Shown here piece after piece: positions 11,560 to 22,761 of a stretch of DNA of 64,000 bases. Below the pieces are notes generated by a model that saw nothing but the letters and a program-made list of their open reading frames with translations, did not search any database and was not told the DNA's origin. Origin of the DNA: Artocarpus heterophyllus (lineage: Eukaryota; Streptophyta; Magnoliopsida; Rosales; Moraceae); assembly GCA_025403435.1 (NCBI GenBank), contig CM046332.1, forward strand, positions 9,231,903-9,295,902. The letters are read 5' to 3'. Position numbers and translations under genes: made by a program. Position 1 is the stretch's first letter. Each line of letters opens with the position of its first letter.

Positions 11560-12190
11560 ATGAGTGCGCTAGATGATATCTCGAAGAACTTTCGAGAAAC
11601 TCCATTCACAAGGAGGATTACTTCAGTTATTCCTCCAAAATATGATAATCTTGTGTTCGCTCATTTTGATAGAACATCTAATCCGAAGGATCACCTTCTG
11701 TAATACAAGAACGTAGTTAGCGTGAAAAACATCCTATACTCGATTCTAGATGAGATTATGTGCAAACTATTTACACAGAGTCTTAAAGGGTTAGCACTTT
11801 GATGGTTTAGCAACCTGCCCACTAGGTCAATTGACAGCTTTGAGGACTTGGCAGATTCGTTTGTCAAATCCTACTTAGTAAACATAAAAACTGGTAAGAC
11901 AACTAAAGACTTGTGGTTGGTCATATAGAGCCCAAGTGAGTCACTACAAACGTACATCAATAGATTCATCAAAGCGCTCTCTAAGATTTCAGACCTGGAA
12001 GACGAAACGGCTCGAGAAGCCCTAAAGAAAGGACTCTTGCACAAGTCCTCTTTTAAGAGTAGTATTTTCTCTGATTACCCTCAAACCATCTAGGAAGTTT
12101 TAAGCAAAGCAAAGGGATGGATCAGTTTGGAAGAAGAGAATGAAACACTTGAATGAGAGCTCACAAGAAGCAAAGATCAAAACAAGTGGG
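11560..12190 (+). pseudogene. Tat gag (Retrotrans_gag domain, disrupted)
   Basis: A frame with several stops reads through a typical plant gypsy gag: 'FTRRI', 'PPKYDNLVFAHFD', 'NPKDHLL', then the conserved 'LFTQSLKGLAL' followed by 'WFSNLPTRSIDSFEDLADSFVKSY' in pieces, 'SLQTYINRF' and 'EALKKGL'. Stops replace what should be Trp or Gln codons. The region before it (11,220-11,480) is ACA/ACT-rich and low in complexity. Gag would form the virus-like particle; this copy cannot. Confidence 0.8.
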
Positions 12191-12779
12191 GTGAAAGCCA
12201 GTAGAAACCATAGGCAGATCGAACAGGGTGATCAAGGATACCACCAAAGAGAGAATAGAGTAAGAAAGAAGAAAAGTCATGGTCCAAAAGAAGGCCACTA
12301 TCACTACTAAAATATGCTCTAAGTATATCCCTGATGGAGCTAGTGGCGCAGTTAGAAAGGAAGGAGCACGTCAGATGGCCAAACAAGATGGCTCTAACTC
12401 GGTCCCACGACTATACAAAGTATCACGAATTCCATCAAGAGGCTCTATAGTCAGAAATTGCAAAACTTCTTAAGAAAGGGCATCTGAGGGAGTACTTGTC
12501 CGAGCAACGGAGAAAAGTTTACGGGTTCAATCAATAGTGATGGGGACAAAAAGACCGTCAAACTTAGGAGAAGACACCATCACCACCACTAGTAAGGAAA
12601 GTGATCAAAGCCATTTGCGGGGGCTTTGTTTTTAGCGACAACTCTGCTAACCAAATAAAGGCTCATCAAAGAAGAGCATGCCAAGCAAGTACCAATTCCA
12701 TAATTGACAAATATGGTATAGCATACAATTTCGTTTCAAAGCGATGAGGCATTTGGGCTTGATAGTCCTCATGACGATA

Positions 12780-13200
12780 CCTTGTTAATTAAACTTATTA
12801 TGCTAATTGCAAAATTGGGAGAATACTTGTTGATAATAGAAGTTCAGCTAACATTTTGTTCCTCTCAATGCTAAAAGAGATGGACATTAATGAAAGAGAG
12901 ATCGATAAGTTTGCTATTGCCCTAGTAGGGTGTTTAATGGTGAAGCAACCACGACGGTTGGAAAGATTAAGTTGCTTGTCTACATAGCCGACGAGAATAG
13001 GATGATGAGTTTCCTCAATATGGATTATCCTTTAGGGTATAACATCATCCTTGGGTGACCTTGGATACATGCAATGAAGGCCATCCCATCGACTTCCTAT
13101 CAACGAATCAGATTTCTAACAAAGCAAGGAGTTAAAGAAATACTTGGAAGCCAAGAAGTAGCAAGGAGCTACTATGCCACCGCTATCAAACAGAAGAAGC
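12780..13200 (+). pseudogene. Tat protease region (disrupted)
   Basis: Broken frames give 'SSANILFLSMLKEMDI', 'DKFAIALVG', 'ENRMMSFLNMDYPLGYNIILG' and 'WIHAMKAIPST', the end of gag/protease in Tat elements. The Asp of the DxG motif upstream of 'SSANILF' is not clearly readable. Several frame changes and a TGA after the 'IILG' motif disable it. Confidence 0.65.
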
Positions 13201-13299
13201 TAGCTTTATAGCAATTACAAATAACACCATTGTTGAGTAATAGATTATGTCAAGTCGGTGTTAGAGCAGCTTGATGAAGTACAATTAGATCTGAAAGAT

Positions 13300-14621
13300 A
13301 AGCCATGAATAGTGAACATTGGCTTGCAACTCGACCCTGAGGTGAAATATGCCACAATCGACTTTTTGAAAGCCAATAATGATTGTTTTGCATGGTCCCA
13401 TGCAGATATGTCAAGAATCCATCCAAGCATAATCTCACATTGGCTTAATATCGATTCTAACCATCGGCCCATTCAACAAAAGAGGAGGAAGCCTAGCATC
13501 AAACGAAACAACATTGTAAAAACGAAGTGAGAAGACTGCTCGAGGCTAGGTTTATCCTTCTTGTTCAATACCTAGATTGGCTTGCGAACATGGTGATCAT
13601 CAAAAAGAAAAATGGGAAGTGGCGAATATGTGTAGATTTCACAGATTTAAACAAAGCCTGCCTAAAAGACAGTCATCTATTGCCATATATCGATCGTCTT
13701 ATCGATGCGATAGCTGGACATGAAGTCCTCAGCTTCCTTGACACTTTCTTTGGGTACAATCAAATCCTCTTGCACCCAGAAGATCAAGAGCAGACCACCT
13801 TCATCACAAAACATAGGATCTTCTGTTTCAAGGTTATGCCTTTTGGGTTGCAAAAAGCGGGAGCCACATACAAGAGGTTGGTCAACATGATGTTCGAAGC
13901 GCAGATCAGTAAGAACATAGAAGTTTATATTGATGTTTTGTTAGTAAAATCATTAATGGCAAACCTCCATCTTCAACATCTGTAAGAATGCTTCGAGGTG
14001 CTACGAAAGTATAACATGAAATTGAACCTAGAGAAATGCATATTTGGAGTGACGAATGCAATGTTCCTGGGCTACCTCATTACAAAACGTGGGATCGAAG
14101 TGAACCTAGATTAGATAAAAGCTTTTTAAATGGTGCCATCCCAAAGAAGCAAGCGCAAGATTTAGAAGCTTACTAGATGAGTCGCCACATTAAGTCGATT
14201 CTTTGCCTGGTCTTTAGACAAATGTCTCCTATTTTTCCAACTACTGAAAAAGAATGCAAAATTTAAATGAAGCGAATGATGCGAGAAAGCATTCCAGGAA
14301 CTGTACAATTACTTGTCCATGCTACCAATCTTATTGAAGCCCAAAGATGGACAACCACTCTTTCTTTACTTGGCAATCTTGGAGATTGAGGTGAGTTTAG
14401 CATTGGTTAGAGAAAAAGATGCAATTCAGAAGCCTATTTTCTTCGTTAACCACATAATGTTGGATGTAGGGATGAGGTATTATGTTGTTGAGAAGCTTGC
14501 CCTTACACTTGTCATGTCAACCCAAAAGCTTTGGCCATATTTCCAAAGTCATATCATTGTGGTGTTGTCGTTGTCCCTAATATGCGCCATTTTGCATAAG
14601 CCTGACGTCTTTGGAGATTGA
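13300..14621 (+). pseudogene. Tat reverse transcriptase and first RNase H (disrupted, active site altered)
   Basis: Segments at 13,312-13,530, 13,527-13,985 and 14,313-14,621 carry RT: 'MVIIKKKNGKWRICVDFTDLNKAC', 'SFLDTFFGYNQI' and 'VMPFGLQKAGATYKRLVN' in pieces. The active site at 13,926-13,937 reads YIDV, so the second catalytic Asp is lost. The thumb and connection follow with stops near 13,985, 14,114 and 14,164, and an RNase H-like segment ('PLFLYLAI', 'PIFFVNHIML', 'YYVVEKLALTLV') ends at 14,621. Confidence 0.85.
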
Positions 14622-14849
14622 TGAAATGGGCTATCGAGTTAACAGAGTTTGACATAGAGTACTGACCACGAATGGCACTAAAAGCACAAGTGCTTACAGA
14701 TGTTGTTGTTGAGTTGACATAAAGGCAGACAATGATAGACCAAGGGAATTGATTGCACGGGTTGATGGGGCCAGAAACGAAAGAGGATCAAGGGCAAGAG
14801 TGCTACTATGATCATCAATAGGCAAAGAGATCAAGTAGAGCTTTCGATT

Positions 14850-15130
14850 GTGGTTCAAAACCACAAACAATGAAGCCGAATACGAGGCCATGATTGTCAG
14901 CTTGAGGCTTGTCGTAGCACTAGGGGCTATTGAGCTCATTGTAGAAAGAGATTCTACCCTAATTGCCAATCAGATTATTGGTGAATACGAAGCATGAGAC
15001 AAAAAGATGATCTCATACCTAAAGTTGGTAAATAATCTCAAGGCCCAGTTCAATCAGTTTAAGGTGAAGCACATACCACGAGAGGCGAACTCCAGAGCAG
15101 ATGCACTCACCAACTTGGGTTCATCAATCA
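14850..15130 (+). pseudogene. archaeal-type RNase H of the Tat element
   Basis: The frame reads 'TTNNEAEYEAMIVSLRL', 'IELIVERDSTLIANQIIG', a stop at 14,996-14,998, then 'HIPREANSRADALTNLGS'. The acidic residues of an RNase H fold (Glu in EAEYEA, Asp in ERDS, the final Asp in SRADAL) are present. An additional archaeal-type RNase H after the normal one is a hallmark of the plant Tat lineage. Downstream the open frame continues to 15,612 into the integrase linker. Confidence 0.8.
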
Positions 15131-15379
15131 AAGTAAATGAAATGAGAATTATTCCTTTAGAGCATATCGATCGACCAAGCACCGAATTGGTAGAAGAAAA
15201 AAATTACGTGGATCCAAGGGATGATTGGAGAACTCCAATTGAGATGTACATACGTGATGGGTGGCTACTTGAGGATAAGCAAATAGCGAGGAAAATCAAA
15301 GTCCAAGCTACAAGGTATTGCTTGATTGATGAGAAGCTCTATGGGCAATCTTTTAAAGGCCCTTGTCTTGTTGCCTTGG

Positions 15380-16462
15380 AGAAGACAAAGTTGAGAAAGT
15401 CATCCGAGAGGTGCATGAAGGCTTTTGTGGCAACCATTTTGGGGGAAGATCCTTGTGCAACAAGATCAAAAGGCAAGGTTTCTACTAGCCAACCATGCAG
15501 GGCAATTGCAAGAGTTTCGCTAAGAAGTGTGATAGCTACCAAAGACATGCACCTGCCATCCATCAACCAGCTAAGGAACTTTCTTTGGTCAGCTTGCCAT
15601 ATCCATTCATAAAGTACTCGATGAACATTGTCGGACCTTTCCCTCTAGCCCTTGGACAAGTCAAGTATCTTCTCGTCCTTATAGACTATTTCTCTAAATG
15701 GGTCGAAGCTAAAACTTTTGCAAATATTAAAGAGCGAGATGTCGAAAGATTCATTTGGAGAAACACTATCTGTCAGATTGGAGTACCAAGGAGATTGTCA
15801 TCGATAATGGCTCGCAGTTCATATCTACGTCCTTTAAAAAGTTCTACCACGAATGGGTTATTATTTTGAACTTCTCCACACCTAGATACCAGCAAGGGAA
15901 TGGGCAAGTGGAAGCGACAAATAAGACGATCATGTAGAGCCTGAAGAAGAAATTGGAGGCCAAAAAAGGGCACTAGGTCGAGGAACTTCCTATCATGTTA
16001 TGGGCCTATCAAACAACTCCCAGATGTGTGATTGGCGAATTCCCATTTTCCATTGTATATGGAATTGAAGCAATTGTCCCGGTAGAGGTTGTCGCTCGAG
16101 ATCTTCGAGTCAACTATTTAATCCTTAACGAATCAAAGAATGATGAAATGATGCGGGATACATTGGACCTAATAGATGACAAAAGGGAGAATACTCTTTA
16201 CTGCCTTGGTCATTATTAGCAAGTAGTTGCCCAGTACTAGAACCAGAAGGTCAAAATAAAGAAGTTCCAGGTAGGGGACCTTGTACCTAGAAAAGTCTTT
16301 CAAAATATAAAGGAAGCCTATGCTAGGAAATTGGCCACCAATTGGGAAGGCCTGTATCGAATCCGAGCCGTTGTTCAAGACGGGGTTTACAAGTTGGAGA
16401 GACTTGACAAATCAATCATCACCAAAAGCTAGAATGTAAACTACTTAAGAAAATACTATGTA
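15380..16462 (+). pseudogene. Tat integrase (disrupted)
   Basis: The HHCC zinc region reads 'HEGFCGNHFG' and 'CKSFAKKCDSYQ' at about 15,410-15,545. The core has 'LVLIDYFSKWVEAK' with the first Asp, a frame change near 15,755, 'EIVIDNGSQF' with the second Asp and 'GNGQVEATNKTIM' with the Glu, then a TAG. The C-terminal part ('AYQTTPR', 'FSIVYG', 'FQVGDLV', 'NWEGLYRIRAV') ends at 16,462 after more stops. Confidence 0.85.
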
Positions 16463-16639
16463 TAATTTATGCTAAACTACTTTGTTTTAGGTTTTGCATT
16501 GTTATTCGATTTATCTCGATTCATCTTGTTTGTAATTGAACTACATTTGGCTTGATCCCTACACATGAGTATATAGGCAGCCCGTGAGTTATAAACAAGT
16601 GCAGTTGTATTATTATTCCAACCACCATTTTTCCCAAGG

Positions 16640-17145
16640 CTTGCCATCATCATGGCTTTCTATCAGCTGCCTGAATTCGATTTGTAACTACCACTTTCAT
16701 GGCTCGCCATCATCTTGGTTGTTTATTAAGTTCCAACTTGGGACTCGATCAACTCGTCTTGAGTTTGATCTTACATCTCCATCATCTTGGTTTAGTCCAT
16801 ACTATGGACTCAATTAACTCGTGCCGATTTCGACCTTTGCCATCACGGCTCTATAGTCCATGCTACAAGTTTAATCAACTCATCCCAAGTTTGATCTAAC
16901 ATACTTCATGGCTCTATTTCACTAAAGGTTCAGTCTTATACCGATGACTTCATGGCACAATCAGCTTGTCCCTAACTCGATCATATATTGCCATTGCCAC
17001 AGCTTCCGAAATATTGAATTCGATCAACTCATCTCGAGTTTGATTCTATATTGCCATCATGACACACCATTTTCATGGCTTTTTTATTCACAACATTATG
17101 GTTCTAAGTTGAACCGATTTATCATTATTCAATTTCGTGTTTGAA
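16640..17145 (+). repeat. degenerate tandem repeats in the Tat 3' noncoding region
   Basis: A unit built on TCAACTCATCYCGAGTTTGAT plus a 'CCATCATCATGGCT'-like block recurs at about 16,747, 16,811, 16,871, 16,960 and 17,021, with spacing of roughly 60-90 bp and much decay. It lies directly after integrase. Confidence 0.65.
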
Positions 17146-17538
17146 TCAACATTTCTCGGCTTATGCTATGAAACTTCAGCTTGCTAAACCATCTTACTGG
17201 TTTGAATTTTATGCCAAATTCTCTTAAAGCTTTGATTTAAACCTTTATAATTATTGTTTGATTTCCATAAGTATTAAAGCCTGACAAATGATTAGTTCAA
17301 TGAAGCATGCGATTCGATATATGAAGCAAAATAAAAATTGTTTGATACAAATTATTTGAGAATTGTTCAATACATTCGCATGATCTTATGGAATGGTTTA
17401 GGCAGCCTCCCCCTTTATCGTTCAATCATTTTCCCCTTTTGTTCCTTGAATGGACAGGGGTATGACAACTTGCTCACTTGTCATCGATGCATCGACTCTT
17501 GAAGAATCAAGAGCTGAAGAAGCCTTGGCCTTGACATC

Positions 17539-19160
17539 CTAGCTATCTGCCTCACTCACATCGACTTCCTCGACAATAGTTTCATTAGTAGACATCAGTT
17601 CCTCAAGCTTTGTGATTTCCTTGTCAATAACAGGGCCACTAAGTTGACCCGACTTGAACTCTTTCTGTGTCTCGAGCCTTGTTTTGATGGAGGAATCGCT
17701 ATGGATGTCGAGTAGTTGCTCTTTAATCTCTTCAATTTCTTGAGTCTTCACCTCCATCCCATGGTTAATTTGGCGACTTCTGCTCTTCTAGGCGAAGACT
17801 GCTTTCACAACTAGGGGCTCCATAGCTTTCCTTTTCTTTGAAACTGGGGGCTGAATGTCAAATGGAGATGGCTGAGGGAAATTGGAAGTATTGATTGGGG
17901 GAGTCGACTTCTCTTGAGTAGAGGATTCACCGGCATCACCCCTCTTTTTCTTTTTTACTACAGCTTTGGCAACAGCCTTCCTCTTCCTAGCGTCATCAAG
18001 TGAAGGTAACGAGATCTTCATTGATGATAGCACAGCGTCTGCGAGAAGAGCATCTTCATTAAAGAGAGGAGTAATGAATTTCGATGGACTGTATAGTTGT
18101 TGAAGTGCACTGCGGCATACAAAGACCTAATCAACTCCTTTTGGAAAGTGAATAGAAATACCTGTTGGGATTTCTCTGAATCTTTTTCCAAATTAATGAC
18201 TTTCTAGGTCAATCAGGGTGGGAAATTTTGGTTTAAGTACATCCCTTTAAAGCGAGCAGAGCTTCGAGCCTTGCACTAAATCTTTCTCCAATGGGGGCTG
18301 GATGGTTTAGCTCATAATCTGCAAAAAGACAATGTTAAAGATTAGTTAGAATTACTACTTGAAAAAAATATCAAGTGTCAGTACCTACCAATATGACCAA
18401 ACGTGAAAGGAAAAGGGAATCAAGTGGTCAATTCAACCGGGTCACGGTTAATCGACGTGAAGTATTTCTCTTCCTAATGCCTATCTGAATTAACAAAATT
18501 AGAGATGAGTTGCTTTGATTGCCAATGTACAAAGTAGAAGCGCCCTCTGTTTTTATTGTTTAGCTTTAGGTAATAGCATTGAAGGAATTCATGGATATCG
18601 AAATCTATGCCTACTTCTTCGATCAGCACTATCAGGGCGATCAATAGCCGCATCCTATTCGTCATGAGTTGGGTTATGGAGATATCATAATGGCTAATAA
18701 TTTCAAGCATGAACTCAGGAATGGGCAATCGAAGTCCAAGCTCAAAAAACTTGGTACAGACGCATAGCTAGTTGTCATTTTGTGTGCCAGTTTGCTACTC
18801 TAGATAGGGAAGTCAGAGATCGACGGAAGAAGGAATCCCATACTTTGACTTGACTGTTGACAACTCCTCGGTTAGAATCAATTTTAGATTTTTTGAAAAG
18901 AAGAAAGCTCCTTGTGTTGGAGAGATGTATTTTCTCTTTTTGAGCGTTTCGATTTGCTCGATTCAATTCAAAGGTCCTGCGGCCCTATTTCTCTTTTCTG
19001 CTGGGTTCTCTACTTCTCTACTGGTCCTAGCATCGCCAATTCTGTAGTTCTATTAGATTATGGATTGTTCCTTAATCCACTCATCGATCTTCCTATCATC
19101 GCTTCTAAACCACAGATCCTTACCACTCGAGCTTGAACTAACATCAATGGCCTTTGACAT
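17539..19160 (-). pseudogene. antisense ORF of the Tat element, Transposase_28-like (decayed)
   Basis: Read on the minus strand from an ATG at 19,160, one frame gives a Ser-rich start ('MSKAIDVSSSSSGKDLW'), then 'LTEELSTVKSKYGIPSSVDL', 'CTKFFELGLRLPIPEFMLEI' and 'MRLLIALIVLIEEVG', with several stops between. The order 'KYGIP...VDL', 'FFELGLRLP...F' and 'L...NRMRLLIAL' is that of the plant 'putative gypsy type transposon' domain (Pfam Transposase_28). The frame closes at 18,474. Farther along come a Lys/Arg/Pro-rich piece (18,033-17,788) and an acidic, coiled-coil-like piece (17,757-17,539). An antisense ORF here recalls gene 23 of maize Grande. Function in this family is unknown. Confidence 0.65.
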
Positions 19161-19819
19161 CTTCGTAAAAACTAATTCTTAAACGAAAATCTAGGGTTTT
19201 AAAGATCTAAAGTTGAAGTTCTTAAAATTTGAAGAATCTCAGGGAGTTCATAAAGGTTCTAAACCCACGAGAGCTAAATAGACAAGAATTCATGGAATTT
19301 CTTAGAAAATGAGTTGAAAATGACATCAAAATGTTAGAAATCAAAAGCGAAACAATTTTATGAAAATAAAATCACGAGAAAATCAACAAAAAAGAGTGGA
19401 CTCTTGCTTGAAAGTCACTGGAAAGCCTAAGAAAACATAGGAAAATCGCCTTGGGTTCAAAAATGATTAATTAAAATGGAAAAAGAGAGAGAGAATGGGC
19501 TTATATACCATCCAAAGAAGTTTAACCAATGGCTGAGATCGGTTTATGAAAAGTGGATCTAACAGGTAAGATTTCACTTCTTTTGGAATTCCCGCTCAAA
19601 CCAAGACAATGTCTTTTCGAGTAAGGTGCATACATCAGCACTATAGAGATATTTTGGAGCCTTCCAATCACATTGTGACACATGCTATGGGTAGTTGAGT
19701 ATCATGATTTCCTGAGGAAGGGCAATGATTCTAGTGTGAACACGAAGTTTTGATCAGGATGACGTGTCATCTAACTAAAGCTTGAGATTTCTTCACTCCT
19801 ATAGTTGATTAAATCGACT

Positions 19820-19836
19820 AAGGAGTAAGGGCTAAC
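19820..19836 (+). other. polypurine tract of the Tat element
   Basis: AAGGAGTAAGGG, then CTAAC, sits directly before the 3' LTR, the expected place for the plus-strand primer. Confidence 0.55.
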
Positions 19837-20374
19837 TATTGGGGTACAATTTGGTCAGGCCCAAATTATCTATTAAAGGCCCAAAATGAGGGGTAAAAGT
19901 TATGATTAGAGCGAGTCGAATGCAACTAAATGGTTCAAAGCTATTCGATGTGTGAAATACCATTTACGTATAAACAAGTTAAGTCTTCGATAGGTTCGAT
20001 CGAATATGAAATCATTATGGTTTATTTAGATAACACTAATTCCAGGTTTGTTTCCTAAGTGTTTATTTGATGGGGTCGATTCACATGAATTGACAGTTAT
20101 GAGCATGTCCAGCCACGAACTGAGACGTAAGAAAAGCACGATTCTTGCAGCCTATCATAGATCAACACGTGTCCCACTATTACTGTTATTTTCAGCATTA
20201 TCATCCCCCCTCTGTCAGTTAGAATTCACAATTCCACCTTACCTTCTATATAAGGGAATGTCATCTTTAATTGTAGACACGAAAAAACAACATATAGAAA
20301 CCTTATCAAAATTTCTCCTTATTCTCATCCTTGTAATATGTACCTTTTGAATTCATACATAGTCAACAACAATA
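19837..20374 (+). repeat. 3' LTR of the Tat element, left part
   Basis: Matches 10,037 to about 10,580 of the 5' LTR, with the initial TG changed to TA. It is interrupted at 20,374 by a copia solo LTR and resumes at 23,054. TATATAAG at 20,247-20,254 is its TATA box. Confidence 0.9.
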
Positions 20375-21133
20375 TGTTAGACGTGTATGTCCTAAGGAGT
20401 AAAAATGTAATATGTTTTTGGAGACATTTTTATCAATAAAGAATTTATTTATTATTTCTATACCAAATCTTGTCCTCTTTACATTCATATTTGTTGAATG
20501 TATGTTAAGCAAATAAAAGTTTGAGACTGTTGTTCTAAACCTTCAAGAATTAGGCATATGATGGACAAATTACGTGGAAGACACGATTCTTAAGGTGAGG
20601 TCTAAATTATGAGTCTACCATCGAGGGAATAAAGTTAGGTACTTTATTTATGTAAAGATTGTTATGTTGTCTATATCTCTATTGGGAGATGGTTTGTCTT
20701 GCCATCGGAGGTGGACTTCATGAATAGAAACATTGGCACATTGTGATAAGTGACGATGTGTTGGATCGAGACATAGAGTGAATTGATTTGGATTAATATT
20801 TCTGCCTCAGCAAATAGATTCACTTTAGACATTTATTTGTATTGTATCTTAATCTTGAGATAAATAGTGGGCCCATTGTCTTGACTTATGTCTTTTGATG
20901 TAGCGGGCCCATTGTCTTAACTTATGTCTTTTGATGTACTAAAGGGTGACATCCACATTTAATAGTGGTACGTATGCCAGTATGTTGGAGGCATGACTCG
21001 TGATAGCGTAGACCTGTTATTCATAGATATGGAATCCATAGCTCATCTTTAGAAGTACCTGATATCCTCTTATATGCGTTATCCAGTAATTGAAAAACTG
21101 GAGCGCTCAACCATTTGGATACATAGGTGTAAC

Positions 21134-21738
21134 TAGGGCTGGCTATTTTGGATACGGCACGATGATACAATATGAAAATGACACGAGATAAACGAGTTTG
21201 GACCGCACATTTATTAATTGTGCCATAAACGGGTTGGTACAAATAACACAAAAATAAACGGGCTGGATTCGTGCTAACACGCTAAACACACGTTAACACA
21301 TTTAATTAAACTGGCCGTAAATGTGTTAACACGGCACGACACGATCCGCCTATTTATAACATATTTAAACTTAAAAATAAAAATATTTAAAATATTTATA
21401 GTATGTTAGTATTAATTAGATATTGTGTTTTTGTTAATTTTCTTTATTCGCTTTTTTTTAAAAAAATTTAATTTTTTTTAAATTTTTTTAATTTTTAGTT
21501 AATTGGGTCATAAACGTGTCATATGAGTATTGTTATCGTGTCAACCTGTCACGGCATATTTAATAATCGTGTTAATCATGTCGTGTCGTGTTACGCGTGC
21601 CATAGGCGTGTGTGTCGTGTTCGTGTTTGCATTTTTAGCACGTTTATTAATCGTGTCATATTCATGTTTGGGCTAAATGTGTCGTGCTGTAAACGTGCTG
21701 ACACGAACACGGCACGAACACGATTATTGCCACCTCTA
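21134..21738. mobile_element. 605-bp hAT-type MITE
   Basis: Terminal repeats TAGGGCTGGC and (reverse complement of the right end) TAGAGGTGGC, flanked by GGTGTAAC (21,126-21,133) and GGTGTAAT (21,739-21,746), the 8-bp hAT duplication with one change. The empty site is seen in sibling LTRs (about 51,856 and 59,512), which have a single GGTGTAAC. The interior is rich in CGTGTCGTG/CACGACACG words in both directions. It has no coding capacity. Confidence 0.9.
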
Positions 21739-22455
21739 GGTGTAATCGAATGGTATACTGTCTTTGAATGGTAAGTTTTTCGATGGTGAGGTAATGGAAC
21801 ATAAGATAAAAGTAATCGGGAAGGTAGGACAAAATTTATCTTTAAGCCGATTATGGATAATCCTATAAGGATATGATACATTATGATATGTCATGGAGAC
21901 TTAGTTACATGGGCTTCGTAATTCTATATAGTTCAAGAGTGCAGCTCCAAGCTTTTAGTGGAATAGTGTTGGAGTTAATAATTATGAAATGTATATCTAG
22001 GATATTGGGTTTCATGATTATTGGGAGCTTGAACTATATAGGTCTATTTGGTCCTCTTTGCTAGCTCACAAAAATCCTATAACGATACAACGTGCTTTTT
22101 CAATAATTGGTGACTTATGTCAAATTTATCAGATTGGCTGAAATTTAGTAAAAATCAGATAATTCATGTTTGTTTATCGATCGAATTAATTTTGCGATAA
22201 AATTAATTCAAGATAAACTTGTTGAATTATCGGATCAGATAATTCATGTTTATTTATTAGTTGGATCAATTTTGAATAGATTAATTCAAGATAAACTTGT
22301 TGAATTATCAGGAATATTTATTTTCCTAGAGATTATCTAGATATGACTTTTTTAATTAGATAACTTCTTTATTGGGTTATTTGAATTAAAATTGAGTATT
22401 TATCCTAAGAATCTCAGGTGGGAAATAAAGATTCGCAAGGATCTTTCATCGAAAG

Positions 22456-22531
22456 TACGACAGGCTGATCTTTAAGTTCGACTTGCCGATTCAAGAGGTT
22501 CGGCAGGCAAATCTTCCAGTTCGGCCTACCC
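22456..22531 (+). promoter_or_regulatory. palindromic motif cluster in solo LTR
   Basis: Four degenerate variants (for example TTCGACTTGCCGA and TTCGGCCTACC) about 120-200 bp upstream of the LTR TATA box at 22,652. Confidence 0.45.
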
Positions 22532-22651
22532 ACCGGGGATAAAAGGATCACGCGTTTCCACGTGAATTTTATTAGATATTGATCCTGATTTGATTCTGAT
22601 TCAATTTTTTGAAGCCTTATCTAATAAGGACTAACTCTTGGGTCCAACCTC

Positions 22652-22658
22652 TATAAAA
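22652..22658 (+). promoter_or_regulatory. LTR TATA box (TATAAAA)
   Basis: CTCTATAAAAGGGGAGTGAG aligns with CTATAAAAAGGGAGTGAG in the LTRs of the full-length copia. Confidence 0.6.
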
Positions 22659-22761
22659 GGGGAGTGAGTTTCTTTATTATTTAGATCAGTTGAGGAATCT
22701 AGAATGAGACTCTGTCAGTGAGACTCTACAACTCCCTACAGAGCTATCATTCACAAATCAT

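Noticed and set aside
16163..16219. Possible host gene at the end of the Tat integrase
   Set aside because: The reading continues integrase C-terminal motifs; it is element sequence.
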